Shown here in pieces: positions 36,132 to 44,836 of a stretch of 64,000 bases of DNA. This DNA comes from JBBDMC01 sp963826055. Its GTDB lineage: Bacteria; Pseudomonadota; Alphaproteobacteria; Rhizobiales; Kaistiaceae. The notes under the pieces are model-generated. The model was not told the origin of the DNA. It searched no databases and saw nothing but the letters and a program-made list of their open reading frames with translations. The stretch covers positions 1-64,000 of the forward strand of contig CAWGVO010000018.1 of NCBI GenBank assembly GCA_963826055.1, read 5' to 3'. A program made the translations under genes and the position numbers. Each line of letters opens with the position of its first letter. The stretch's first letter is position 1.

Positions 36132-36626
36132 GTGCCCGTGAAGACCATGAATGACCTGTTCTATGGGCTCCTTCAGGACGTGTATTTTGCGGAGAAGGAG
36201 CTGGTGAAGACGCTGCCAAAGCTTGCCAATGGCAGCGACAGCCCTGAGCTCGCGGAGGCGTTTTCGGACCACCTCGAACAGACGAAGGGCCACGTCGAAC
36301 GTCTCGAAGAAGCATTCAAAATGATTGATATGAAGCCCAAGGCCAAGCGCTGCGATGCCATTCTCGGCATCGTCGCTGAGGGCCACGAAGTCATGAAGGA
36401 AGCAGACGATCCGGACGTGCGAGACGCTGGCGTGCTGGCCGCCGCGCAGGCGGCCGAGCACTATGAGATTGCGCGGTATGGCACGCTTTGCGCCTGGGCG
36501 AGGCAGCTCGGCGAGGACGATGTCGCCGAACTCCTCCATCAGACGCTCGAGGAGGAAAAGGAGGCCGACGAAAAACTCACCGCGATCGCGGACAAATCAG
36601 TCAACCGGGAGGCGGCGGCAGCCTGA
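36132..36626 (+). CDS. YciE/YciF ferritin-like protein (DUF892)
   Basis: GTG at 36132 follows GAGGAG. The 164-residue four-helix protein has FYGLLQDVYFAEKELVKTLP, HLEQTKGHVERLEEAF and AAEHYEIARYGTLCAWA, with Glu and His residues spaced as in the dimetal site of DUF892 proteins. Relatives are stress-induced and lie in general stress regulons of enterics and alphaproteobacteria, role unknown. GGAAC occurs at 36060-36064 but no acceptable -10 element follows at 16 or 17 nt. The frame is intact and the gene is followed by ecfG on the opposite strand. Confidence 0.9.
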   Translation: MPVKTMNDLFYGLLQDVYFAEKELVKTLPKLANGSDSPELAEAFSDHLEQTKGHVERLEEAFKMIDMKPKAKRCDAILGIVAEGHEVMKEADDPDVRDAGVLAAAQAAEHYEIARYGTLCAWARQLGEDDVAELLHQTLEEEKEADEKLTAIADKSVNREAAAA

Positions 36627-36691
36627 GCCTGATGAGGCCACGTCCGGGGGCAAAACCGCAGAGACAACCGGCAGCGGAATCAGGTCGGCGC

Positions 36692-37249
36692 CTACGAGGC
36701 GGCCGTCCGCCGATGGCCGCTGCCGGCAGTCGTCGCGCGTTCGTTGTCGGTCGGTTCGTCGGTCGGCGGCGACAGCAGGCTGGCAAGGTGCGTGCGCGCG
36801 CGGTTCACCCGGCTCTTGATCGTTCCGATCGCGCAGCCGCAGATGTCGGCCGCCTCCTCGTACGAGAATCCCGAGGCGCCCACCAGGATCAGGGCTTCGC
36901 GCTGATCGTAGGGCAGCTTGGTCAGGGCGTGCCGCAGTTCCTGAAACTCGACCTTCCCCATCTGGTCCGGAGGGGTTTGAAGTCCCTCCGCATGTCGGCC
37001 ATCGACGTCTTCGACCTCATGGCGGCGCTTGCGGTATTCGGACCGAAACTGATTGCGCAGGATGGTGAACAACCAGGCCGACATGTTGGTGCCGGGGCGG
37101 AAGCTGTCGATATTCGCCAGGGCGCGAGTCAACGTTTCCTGGACCAGGTCGTCGGCGCGATCGACGTTGCCCGACAGGGATACGGCGAAGGCCCTCAGAG
37201 CGGGAACCGTGGACAGGATCTCGTTGCGAAGTTCCGGGTCGAGGCTCAT
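36692..37249 (-). CDS. ecfG: General stress response ECF sigma factor EcfG
   Basis: The 185-residue protein has sigma region 2 (DRADDLVQETLTRALANIDS, MSAWLFTILRNQF) and region 4 (LTKLPYDQREALILVGASGF, GTIKSRVNRARTHL). This is the EcfG/SigT type that directs RNA polymerase to GGAAC...CGTT promoters and is held inactive by NepR until phosphorylated PhyR releases it. The ATG overlaps the nepR stop by four bases, so the two are translationally coupled. phyR is divergent on the other side of a 128-bp spacer. Many matching promoters occur in this window. Confidence 0.95.
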   Translation of the reverse strand: MSLDPELRNEILSTVPALRAFAVSLSGNVDRADDLVQETLTRALANIDSFRPGTNMSAWLFTILRNQFRSEYRKRRHEVEDVDGRHAEGLQTPPDQMGKVEFQELRHALTKLPYDQREALILVGASGFSYEEAADICGCAIGTIKSRVNRARTHLASLLSPPTDEPTDNERATTAGSGHRRTAAS

Positions 37250-37488
37250 TCGGACGGCGGTGTTTTGTCGCTGTCCTGCCGTTCATCCAGATTGGTCAAG
37301 AGATTGGCGAAGCGGTCCGGAACGCCCTGCTTGACGACGTCGTCATACATGACGCGCAAGGCCTTGCCGATTTCCGCCTGGATGTCGCGGTTGAGCTTGG
37401 GCACATCACTGCTCCCGGCTTCGTTCGGTCCCTGCACCGCGCGCTTGTCCTTATCCCGCCTGGTCATCTCTTGCCCTGTTGGAGGCAT
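37246..37488 (-). CDS. nepR: Anti-sigma factor NepR
   Basis: NepR binds EcfG and blocks it. The core LNRDIQAEIGKALRVMYDDV then PDRFANLLTNLDE is the family signature, with flexible ends. Two starts are possible: the ATG at 37488 (80 residues) and the ATG at 37467 (73 residues), which has a better ribosome site. The position between ecfG and phyR is the standard arrangement in Hyphomicrobiales. Confidence 0.93.
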   Translation of the reverse strand: MPPTGQEMTRRDKDKRAVQGPNEAGSSDVPKLNRDIQAEIGKALRVMYDDVVKQGVPDRFANLLTNLDERQDSDKTPPSE

Positions 37489-37528
37489 GGCAGCACAGTC
37501 TGGTCAGTCATCTTCTGTGCGCTATGCC

Positions 37529-37553
37529 AACGTCCGAAGGTCCATAAGGTTTC
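37529..37553 (-). promoter_or_regulatory. EcfG-like promoter (GAAAC-N16-CGTT) for nepR-ecfG
   Basis: GAAAC (37553-37549), 16-nt spacer, CGTT (37532-37529), one mismatch. It lies 41 nt before the nepR ATG, consistent with autoregulation. No equivalent site faces phyR. Confidence 0.5.
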
Positions 37554-37616
37554 ATGCTCAGATAATTGCCTTAATCATCAGTTAGAGAATTGTCGACCCC
37601 GAGATGAAATGCGGAG

Positions 37617-38429
37617 GTGAACTTGCTGAAGGACGCGATAGCCAAGAACTTGCCAAATCTACGCCGTTACGCGCGCGCCATCTCCGGCAGCCAGGCGTCG
37701 GGTGACGCCTACGTGGGGGCCACGCTCGAGGCCCTGGCCGAGGATCCCGCCGTCCTTGAAGGAGCAACCGAGCCCCGGGAGGTGCGAACGGCGCTTTACC
37801 GCGCCTTCGCTCGCATCTGGAATTCGGCCAATCAGGCCGGTTCCGATCCTGTCGGTGTCGGCAATCCCGCCGACAGGCATCTCGGCCAGATGACGCCCTA
37901 TCCGCGCCAGGCATTTCTGCTGGTGACGCTCGAGGGATTTCCCGAGGCCGCCGTTGCCGAGATCCTGGAGGTTCCGGTCGAGGAGGTGAGGGAGCTCGTG
38001 GACCAGTCCGGTCTGGAGCTCGCTGCCGAGATCGCCACCGACGTGCTCATCATCGAAGACGAGCCGATGATCGCCATGGAACTGGAGGACATGGCGCGTG
38101 GACTGGGACATGAGGTCATCGGCGTTGCGCGGACACACTCCGAGGCGATCGCCATCGCGCAAAAGAGCCGCCCGGGACTGATCCTCGCCGACATCCGGCT
38201 CGCAGACCTGAGTTCCGGGCTGGATGCCGTCAACGAGCTGCTGCAAAGCTTCGAAGTACCGGTCATATTCATTACCGCGTACCCTGAACGGTACCTTACC
38301 GGTGAGCGTCCAGAGCCGGCTTTCCTGGTGACGAAACCGTTCGATCCGACGGTAGTGTCGGCCATCATCAGTCAGGCGCTGTTCTTCGAAAGGAACGCCA
38401 AGACGCCGTTGCCGCGCGTCGACGCGTAA
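37617..38429 (+). CDS. phyR: General stress response regulator PhyR
   Basis: PhyR is the anti-anti-sigma factor. The N-terminal sigma-like domain (about residues 1-140: LPNLRRYARAISGSQASGDA, PYPRQAFLLVTLEGFPEAAV) mimics EcfG for NepR. The C-terminal receiver (about 145-265) carries the acidic pocket IIEDEP, the phospho-acceptor in ILADIRLAD, and FITAYPERYL and VTKPFD. GTG at 37617 is used; the ribosome site is weak and no better start exists. A histidine kinase is encoded convergently, 3 bases beyond its stop, and is a likely phosphodonor. Confidence 0.95.
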   Translation: MNLLKDAIAKNLPNLRRYARAISGSQASGDAYVGATLEALAEDPAVLEGATEPREVRTALYRAFARIWNSANQAGSDPVGVGNPADRHLGQMTPYPRQAFLLVTLEGFPEAAVAEILEVPVEEVRELVDQSGLELAAEIATDVLIIEDEPMIAMELEDMARGLGHEVIGVARTHSEAIAIAQKSRPGLILADIRLADLSSGLDAVNELLQSFEVPVIFITAYPERYLTGERPEPAFLVTKPFDPTVVSAIISQALFFERNAKTPLPRVDA

Positions 38430-38432
38430 ACG

Positions 38433-39434
38433 TCAGGGTGTCGGTGTCACTTCTTCGAACTCGCTCGCCGAGATGACGACTTCATAGATCGTACCCTCGG
38501 CGGTGGAGGCGAGGCTGGCCGAACCGTTGACCGCCGCTGGAACGAGCCGCTCAAGGATCACGCGCGCGAACCCGTCCTTGATGGAGCCGGCAGGGCCGCC
38601 TTGTTCTCGCCAGGTAAGCAGCATGGGCGCCTCTTCAGGCGATACGTCGCCGCGGACCAGGTATCCGGTCGAGATCCGGACCTTACCCTCCGGATTCGAC
38701 AACGCGCCAAATCGGACCGCGTTGATGGCAAGCTCGGACAATGCCAGCCCAAGGTGCAGGGCGGCGTTGGGGAGCAGGCGACAGGTGACGCTTTCGATTT
38801 CGATGCGCTGCAGCGCATCGGCCACGTATGGTTCGACCTGGGCATGCACGAGTTCGTCAAGCATCGCACCCTGCCAGCGCGATTCCGTGATCAGGTCCTG
38901 GGATCGGACCACGGCCTGCATCCGGGCACGAAAAGATTCGATGAAATCGTCGGTTGACTTTGCGGACCGCGCCGTATGCGTGGCCAGGCTTTGCAGCACG
39001 GCCAACACGTTGCGCGAGCGATGCGCGGATTCACGCACGGCTGCTTCCAGTGATTCCTCCCGCTGGCGCCGATCGGTCAGGTCGATCGCCAGACCGGAGA
39101 TGCCATCGATTGCGCCGGACGCGTTTCTGGTCGGCTCGGCATAAACCGCGTAGTGACGGTTGCGGCCGAGTTCGCGAACGACTAGCTCGACCCATTGCGG
39201 GTGACCGGTAGCGAGAACGTCTCTCTTCATCGATGCCGCCGTTGCCGCCGCCGCCGGCGGCAACAGGTCGACCTCGCTCTTGCCGGCACCACCGTCCGTG
39301 CGCCAGCCTGATGGCTTGTTCTCGATCCACAGGTATCTGAGGTCGCGATCCTGGGCGAAAGCCGTGATGCGCGCCGCTTCGAGCAAACGGAGTATCTGCT
39401 CGGTTTTCCGAGCTTCCGGATGATCGTCAATCAT
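38433..39434 (-). CDS. HWE-family sensor histidine kinase, PhyK-like
   Basis: The start at 39434 overlaps the end of the response regulator gene by 8 bases. An N-terminal PAS domain (DRDLRYLWIENKPSGW) is followed by a HisKA2/HWE core: the acceptor histidine is in RESAHRSRNVLAVLQSLA, and the ATP site has LSELAINAVRFGALSNPEG and WREQGGP (W-x-E). No membrane helix is seen. Its place beside phyR suggests it phosphorylates PhyR or the adjacent single-domain regulator. The frame is intact at about 333 residues. Confidence 0.88.
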   Translation of the reverse strand: MIDDHPEARKTEQILRLLEAARITAFAQDRDLRYLWIENKPSGWRTDGGAGKSEVDLLPPAAAATAASMKRDVLATGHPQWVELVVRELGRNRHYAVYAEPTRNASGAIDGISGLAIDLTDRRQREESLEAAVRESAHRSRNVLAVLQSLATHTARSAKSTDDFIESFRARMQAVVRSQDLITESRWQGAMLDELVHAQVEPYVADALQRIEIESVTCRLLPNAALHLGLALSELAINAVRFGALSNPEGKVRISTGYLVRGDVSPEEAPMLLTWREQGGPAGSIKDGFARVILERLVPAAVNGSASLASTAEGTIYEVVISASEFEEVTPTP

Positions 39435-39813
39435 CGGCGCTGCCGCTTTGCGGACTACCGGGGGAGATTGCTTCGTCCTGGGCGCGAAGGGCGGCGTCGA
39501 TGGTCGAAACGAGATGGCGCGCATCGACCGGCTTCTGCAGGACGACGATATCGCCGAACTCGCCAAGATCGTCGGAGCGGTAGCCCGTGCACAGGCAAAA
39601 CGGAATGCCTAGTCCGCGCATGGTTTGTGCCAGCGCCGCGCTGGAGGTTTCCCGCAGATTGGCGTCCACGACGGCGAAATCGGGTCGCTCCGCGGCCGTC
39701 AGCTGCGCTTCCGCGGCCTCGATCGATGCGATCGGGCCGATGACCGAATACCCGGCGTCCTTGACGATGAGGGCGATCTCATCGGCGATGATGAAATCAT
39801 CCTCGACGATCAT
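39427..39813 (-). CDS. Single-domain response regulator
   Basis: A 128-residue receiver with the acidic pair in MIVEDDFIIADEI, the acceptor aspartate in AVVDANLRET, and conserved Lys in LQKPVDAR. The stretch PFCLCTGYRSDD resembles the FATGUY motif of alphaproteobacterial single-domain regulators that tune PhyR signalling, with Cys in place of Ala. There is no output domain, so it probably acts as phosphate sink or shuttle between the two flanking HWE kinases. Start at 39813; an in-frame stop lies just upstream. Confidence 0.85.
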   Translation of the reverse strand: MIVEDDFIIADEIALIVKDAGYSVIGPIASIEAAEAQLTAAERPDFAVVDANLRETSSAALAQTMRGLGIPFCLCTGYRSDDLGEFGDIVVLQKPVDARHLVSTIDAALRAQDEAISPGSPQSGSADD

Positions 39814-39828
39814 GATCGTGCGCTCTGC

Positions 39829-41785
39829 TCATGCCGACCCCGACAGTGTGTCGTCCCTTGGACTGTCGTGCGCGAACGACGCGACCATCCTCAACGGAGC
39901 TGAGATGACGCAGACCAGGCCCTCCGGGCGATATTCGAGGCTTGCCGAGCCGTCGAGCTCGTAGGAAATGCTTCGCTCCACGAGCATCGAGCCGAAGCCG
40001 CGGTTCGAGGGCGGCTCCACGCGCGGCCCGCCCGATTCCTCCCAGCGGAATTCCAGGGTCCGCTCGCGCCGGCCGCGGTCGACGCTCCAGCTGACATCCA
40101 CCTTGCCCTGCTGATAGACGAGGGCGCCGTATTTCAGGGCGTTCGTTCCCAGCTCGTGGATCACGAGGGCCAGCGACAAGGCCGCCTTCGGATTCAGTCG
40201 CAGGTGCGGTCCGTCGATGTGGATCACGTTGCTGCCGCCGAAGTGGCTGGTTTCCTCGCGGACGATCTCGTCGATGTCGGCGCCGTACCATTTTTGATCG
40301 GCCAGCAGTTCGTGGGCACGCGACATGGCGCCGAGCCTTCCGATCAGCGAGCGTTCGAAGTCCTCCACCGAGCTGCGCGATCTGGCCGTGCGTCGGATGA
40401 TCGCCTGAATGACCTGCATCATGTTCTTCATGCGGTGGTCGAGTTCGCGCATCAGCAGTTGCTGCATCTCTTCGCCTTCATAGCGGGCGGTAACGTCGAC
40501 TGCCGATGCGACCAGGTTTCCGGTCAGGGGCTTGCGCCTGATCCAAAGGTCGAACACCTGACGTTCGTCGTTTCGCTCGATGCTGAAGTCGAAGCGAATG
40601 TCCGTCCCGCGGGAGGCCGATTCGACGGCTTGATGAATTTGTTCCGTGGTCCGTTCGTCGGCGCCCGCTACCCGCCAGAACGGGTGCCCAACCATCCCGT
40701 TTTCAGTCTGGTGGAGCGTGCGGATGGCGGCGGCGTTCGCGTTTATCACGGTTCCGTCCGGCGTGAGCAGCCATGCGAGCGGCCCCAGTCCGTCCAGCAT
40801 TCCTTTCAGCCTTGCGCTGGCGTACGACGCGTCGGCTGCCTTCTCGACACTTCTTCGAAACGCGATGGCGGCGGTCGTGATCGCCAGCCCGAGACCGATG
40901 ACAAGAAGGACCGCCCAGGGCCTGACGCTGCCGGCCGGAATTGATGGAAACGCGTTCGCCGACCTTGATCGTCCAGGCGCGATCGTCAAAATTGAACCGC
41001 CGCGCGTCCACGGCGGGTGCCGCGGTTTCCGCGGCGGAATTCGGCGTCGCGGTGCCGACGCCACCGGCCACCAATTCAATTCCGCTGACGCCGCTCGCCG
41101 TCTCGGCGGCCGTGACAAGCTGAGACAAGGTCACGGTTGCCGCCGCAAGCCCTATCGGATGGCCGCTTCGGTCCGCGGCGGGATCGAAGATGATGATCCC
41201 GGACTGGTTCACGCTGTTGAGGGTTATGATGCCGGTGGTGGTGGTTTGATAGAGTTGCGTCGCCCGCTGAATGGCGTCCGAGCGGCCATCGACGGAGGCG
41301 AGATCCAGGCCGTAGTTGGGTTCATCGGCTTTGGGAACCCCGGGGAGGTACGCGGACTCGACAACATAGTAGACCGGGCGAACGTCGGCCCGCATCGGGT
41401 TCCCGGTGTCGTCAAGCTGCCATATCCCAAGACGATTGGCGGGGTCGGTCGTCAAGGTTTCCTCGTAGTCGGCGCGCTTGGCATCTTCGACGCGACGAAG
41501 AAATACGAGGGATGTGAGGTCCCGGCTCGATGTCAGGGCGCGCGCAAAGCGCATGAATTCGTCGTTGGAAACGGCGTTGGTGGCGTACATCGCGCGGACC
41601 GCACGCGCGGCGAGCGATGCGCGATCCAGCGCCAGCTTGACCGCGGACGCGGCCAAATCCGTTCTTCGCGACGTTTCGGCATGTTCGAGGCGCTCAAGGT
41701 AATGGTCGACGAGCAGCGCCGCGGTGCCGGTGACCGCGACGCCGATCACAACGATGAACAACTGCAGAAGCCTTGATCTGTTCAA
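39829..41785 (-). CDS. Membrane CHASE-PAS-HWE histidine kinase (one frameshift)
   Basis: The N-terminus has a membrane helix (LLQLFIVVIGVAVTGTAALL), then a periplasmic CHASE domain (about residues 40-290: FMRFARALTSSRDLTSLVFL, YYVVESAYLPG) and a second helix (AVLLVIGLGLAITTAAIAF). The cytoplasmic part has a PAS domain and an HWE core with the acceptor in RELDHRMKNMMQVIQAI, HELGTNALKYGAL and WEESGGP. CHASE domains sense small extracellular ligands. The frame slips near 40940, between TIKVGERVSI and PAGSVRPWAV. With the response regulator 15 bases downstream it forms a sensory arm of the stress response. Confidence 0.86.
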
Positions 41786-41928
41786 CTGGCCCCGCTGTCA
41801 GTGCGACCGGGCCAAGAAACCTGACAGCCGCCGCAACTCATCAGATTGCACCCGCCGAATTTGTGGTGCGCCGCCGGGGCGCGATGCAAATCATGCAACA
41901 GTGCAATTTGAGACTCCAGGCGACCGGT

Positions 41929-42087
41929 CTAGAATCTGCCCACCAAAACCGCCACCAGAACGATCACGACAAGCAGCCCGATCGATCCGGACGGCCAATA
42001 CCCCCACCCGGTGGAATAGGGCCAGGCCGGGATGGCTCCGAGGAGGAGCAAGATCAGAATGATGAGAAGTATAGTGCCGAGGGTCAT
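41929..42087 (-). CDS. DUF3309 small membrane protein
   Basis: The 52-residue protein starts MTLGTILLIILILLLLGAIP and continues with WPYSTGWGYWPSGSIGLLVV, the DUF3309 signature: two short helices joined by an aromatic, glycine-rich turn. ATG at 42087 follows GGCAGGT. Function is unknown. An exact EcfG promoter 39 nt upstream marks it as a stress gene. Confidence 0.85.
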   Translation of the reverse strand: MTLGTILLIILILLLLGAIPAWPYSTGWGYWPSGSIGLLVVIVLVAVLVGRF

Positions 42088-42126
42088 ACCTGCCACCGTC
42101 GAGTTGTCTCGTTTTGGCAAGGCGAC

Positions 42127-42151
42127 AACGGCTGAAGGACGAAAAAGTTCC
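42127..42151 (-). promoter_or_regulatory. EcfG-type promoter (GGAAC-N16-CGTT) for DUF3309
   Basis: GGAAC (42151-42147), 16-nt spacer, CGTT (42130-42127), exact consensus, 39 nt before the ATG at 42087. Confidence 0.75.
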
Positions 42152-42209
42152 TGCTGTATGGGCGAATTATCTCGGTGGACCGATGCCGCGGTCCGCCGCC
42201 GACCCCGAC

Positions 42210-42452
42210 CTAGCAGGGCTGCGGTCTTCCGGTCTTCGTTCCGCCAGTCTTGCCCTGTTCGGCCTCGTGGTGAGCCGCTGCCAAAGCCGTGCGTATTCGG
42301 ACGCAGACGTCATCCAAGGTCATGCCGCTTTGGGGGTATCTTGAGCAGAGCCGGACGGCCATCTCGGTAACGGCTTGTGCGTCGCTGCGCCCCACGCGTT
42401 TGGTCGCACGATCGATCGCCCGCGTCAGGCGCTCACGATTCGATAGCTTCAC
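42210..42452 (-). CDS. Small hypothetical protein
   Basis: An 80-residue basic protein from a GTG at 42452 (GGAG about 11 nt upstream). It reads MKLSNRERLTRAIDRATKRV and DAQAVTEMAVRLCSRYPQSG, with a helical pattern and a Lys/Gly tail. No family is recognised. It lies between small stress genes on the same strand, but I see no EcfG site for it, so it may be read through from 42655-42867. Coding status is moderately likely. Confidence 0.5.
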   Translation of the reverse strand: MKLSNRERLTRAIDRATKRVGRSDAQAVTEMAVRLCSRYPQSGMTLDDVCVRIRTALAAAHHEAEQGKTGGTKTGRPQPC

Positions 42453-42654
42453 CGAAAAAGGCTCCCCGCCGCATGGAAACGACGCGAAAGCAAATCATCA
42501 CCGGGCCTGGCCGCTGTGCGTCGTCAGCCGCCGACTGGAGCGTAAACCAAGCCCTGACGGGAAACAACAAGCAGTTCACCAACGAGAGCCGGCTTGGTCG
42601 TTCGCGCTGCGGGTGCGCGTCGGAAGTGCTTGGCCGCGGGCGCGCCGCCGAGCG

Positions 42655-42867
42655 TCAGCGTCGCTTGGCGAGACTTGCCGGCAAGGCGGCGCTGGCGATC
42701 TCGTGTTCCTTGTCCGCGGCGCTCTCCGGTTCGTCCGGGTCTACGTCGATCGAGCCGACGTCTTCCATTGGATCAATCGCTTTGCCGTCTCGACGTTCCT
42801 TCAGGTGCTTGGCGTCAAGCTCGCGTTTTTTGACAATCTCCGCCGCCTTTTCCTTGTCTGTCTTCAT
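42655..42867 (-). CDS. Small charged hypothetical protein
   Basis: The 70-residue product MKTDKEKAAEIVKKRELDAK, then KAIDPMEDVGSIDVDPDEPE, is hydrophilic and probably disordered. Of three clustered start codons, the ATG at 42867 has GGAGG at the best distance (9 nt). An exact EcfG promoter lies 30 nt upstream, which argues that it is a real gene. No family is recognised. Confidence 0.65.
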   Translation of the reverse strand: MKTDKEKAAEIVKKRELDAKHLKERRDGKAIDPMEDVGSIDVDPDEPESAADKEHEIASAALPASLAKRR

Positions 42868-42896
42868 TCGCATCATCCTCCATTTCTCGACGGGAC

Positions 42897-42922
42897 AACG
42901 GCCACCGCGTGGCCAGAGTTCC
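42897..42922 (-). promoter_or_regulatory. EcfG-type promoter (GGAAC-N17-CGTT) for the 70-residue protein
   Basis: GGAAC (42922-42918), 17-nt spacer, CGTT (42900-42897), exact consensus, 29 nt before the ATG at 42867. Confidence 0.72.
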
Positions 42923-42969
42923 GAAATGGGAAGGCGGCGGCCCGCCGCCTTCCCAAAACACGCAGCCTG

Positions 42970-44658
42970 CTACTGCATGGCTGGCTGCTGACAACCCGGC
43001 TTGCGCGGATCGACATCGACCTTGCATTTGCCGTTTGGACCGCTGTCGGCTGCTTGCTGATCGTTCTGCGCGGGGGCACGACGCTGCGCCTGATCGTTCC
43101 TGCCGCGGTGATCATTGCCCAGCGAGCCCTGCTTGTCCGGTGCGGGCGACTGCTGGCAGCCCGGTCGCCGCGGATCGAGATCCTGCGGGCACGACGCTTC
43201 ACGCTGCTTCTTCGCGCCAGGATTGTTCGCCTGGTTCTCCGCCGGTGCCGGTCCCGACTTCGGCCCGCCGGGTTGCGCGGCCGCACCCTGTTGCTCCGGG
43301 CGCGGCTTGCCTTGCTCGGCGTTCTGTCCCGGCATCTGGCAACCCGGCTTCTTGGGATCGATGTCCTGGGGACATGCCTGCTGCTGGTCCTCATTGGCGT
43401 TGGCTGCTTGCCCTTCCTGGTGACGCTGCTGGCCGCGGTCCTTCGCGGCGGGACCTTGCGCCTGCGAGGGCGCGCGCCCGGCATTGTCGTTCGTCTGGCA
43501 GCCAGGCTGTTTCGGGTCGAGGTCATTCGGGCAGGCCTGCGGGTTCTGCTCGGCCGTTGCCTCGCCTTTGTCGTTACCGCCGCCGGCCTGCGGGGCCTGT
43601 TGGTCGTTTGGCCGGCGGTTTTCTGCGTTCCTGCGGTCCTTGCCTTGCTGTCCGGCTGGCGCTGCCTCGGCATTGCCCTGCGGATGCTCGGCCGGCTGGC
43701 ACCCCTGTTTGGCGGGATCGGTGTCAACGCATGGCGGTTGCTGGTTTTCGGCGTTGGCCGGAACCTGCCCTTCGCCCTTGTCGCTTCCGGCGTTCGCGGT
43801 CTCGCGACCACGTGTCGGGGGTTTGGACTTCTCGGCCTGCTGCTGGTCGACAGCGTCTTCCGGCTTCTTGTCGGCGGGTGGCGGTGCGAGGTTGGCGATG
43901 AACGCCGCTATCGATCCGTTCTCTTCGCCTGACCTTGCCTGCTTCGGGTCGCTCACCTCACGAACGTGGTGCACATCGACCTTTCGATGGGTGTCCTGCT
44001 GGATGAGATTGATGTTGATGACGTTGTTCACGATGACGTTGTTCTGAACCGTCACCGCGCCGACCGGCCGCGCCTGCTGGTAGAAATGGCGGTCGCCGCG
44101 CTCGACGACGTGACTGAGGTCCGGATCGAGGAACCGGTCCGACTGCACGAACGTCCACCGGTTCTGCGGTATGCTGCCGACGTTGATGTTGACGGACAGG
44201 TTGACCGCGTAGCCACGCTCTTCCGGAGGCAGCGGCGCCCATCCGAGATGGCGGTCACCGCGGCGCCAGGCCACCCATGCGGGCGCCCAGCGCGTGCCGG
44301 GAACCCAATACCAGCCGATCGCCGGCTCGTAGCCCCAGCGGCCGTAGTGGTACACGGCCCATGCGAACGGCTCGTCTGACTGAAAGTACCATCCGTATCG
44401 GTCGGTGTAGACCCAGTGGCCGTGCGTGTACGGCGACCAGTCGGGGTCCACCTGGGTCGGTACCCACACATAATTGTAGTCCGCGTTGCGAACCCATTGT
44501 CCGTATGGCCGCAACGCTGGAAAGAAGACATCGATGCTGACGCTGGCGGCTGCCTGTGCGTTGAGGGTGGCCAGGGGCCTCGCAAGGTCCGGAATGAGGG
44601 TGACGGGTGCCACCGCAACCACGGTCGCCAGGGTTGTTAGGAGGATCGCACGACGCAT
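42970..44658 (-). CDS. Exported DUF6600-type protein with five CxxDxDPxxxGCQ repeats
   Basis: ATG at 44658 follows AGGAG by 10 nt. A signal peptide (MRRAILLTTLATVVAVAPVT) precedes an aromatic-rich domain (about residues 40-160: YGQWVRNADYNYVWVPTQV, HWVYTDRYGWYFQSDEPFAW), as in DUF6600 secreted proteins. The rest, about 300 residues, is Gln/Ala/Pro-rich and carries five copies of a short element: CVDTDPAKQGCQ, CPNDLDPKQPGCQ, CPQDIDPKKPGCQ, CPQDLDPRRPGCQ and CKVDVDPRKPGCQ. Each has two cysteines nine or ten residues apart. They may form small disulfide loops or bind metal. Function is unknown. EcfG-like promoter upstream. Confidence 0.8.
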   Translation of the reverse strand: MRRAILLTTLATVVAVAPVTLIPDLARPLATLNAQAAASVSIDVFFPALRPYGQWVRNADYNYVWVPTQVDPDWSPYTHGHWVYTDRYGWYFQSDEPFAWAVYHYGRWGYEPAIGWYWVPGTRWAPAWVAWRRGDRHLGWAPLPPEERGYAVNLSVNINVGSIPQNRWTFVQSDRFLDPDLSHVVERGDRHFYQQARPVGAVTVQNNVIVNNVININLIQQDTHRKVDVHHVREVSDPKQARSGEENGSIAAFIANLAPPPADKKPEDAVDQQQAEKSKPPTRGRETANAGSDKGEGQVPANAENQQPPCVDTDPAKQGCQPAEHPQGNAEAAPAGQQGKDRRNAENRRPNDQQAPQAGGGNDKGEATAEQNPQACPNDLDPKQPGCQTNDNAGRAPSQAQGPAAKDRGQQRHQEGQAANANEDQQQACPQDIDPKKPGCQMPGQNAEQGKPRPEQQGAAAQPGGPKSGPAPAENQANNPGAKKQREASCPQDLDPRRPGCQQSPAPDKQGSLGNDHRGRNDQAQRRAPAQNDQQAADSGPNGKCKVDVDPRKPGCQQPAMQ

Positions 44659-44698
44659 TCTGATTTTCTCCTGGTTCGGAAACCCCCTTCCCGTCGCC

Positions 44699-44723
44699 AA
44701 CTCATGGTCGACGCATCGGTTCC
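44699..44723 (-). promoter_or_regulatory. EcfG-like promoter (GGAAC-N16-AGTT) for the CxxDxDP repeat protein
   Basis: GGAAC (44723-44719), 16-nt spacer, AGTT (44702-44699). One mismatch, 40 nt before the ATG at 44658. Confidence 0.5.
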
Positions 44724-44836
44724 GTGAAACCGTCCTGGAATTGTTCTTTTGCGGTCGGCCGAAATCGCCCGGCGACGGCTTTGGTGCGTCGCTACGAGGT
44801 CGAAACGAGACGGGAGGTGGCTGGAAAGCGGTGCAA

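Noticed and set aside
36488..37585. A 365-codon plus-strand frame across ecfG and nepR
   Set aside because: It overlaps two well-supported genes on the other strand and shows no family similarity.
37489..37616. An EcfG promoter facing phyR
   Set aside because: No GGAAC-like element occurs on the plus strand in this spacer; only the nepR-facing site is acceptable.
42289..43932. A 547-codon plus-strand frame opposite the CxxDxDP repeat protein
   Set aside because: The minus strand has the signal peptide, conserved domain and promoter. The plus frame is Leu/Arg-rich shadow sequence.
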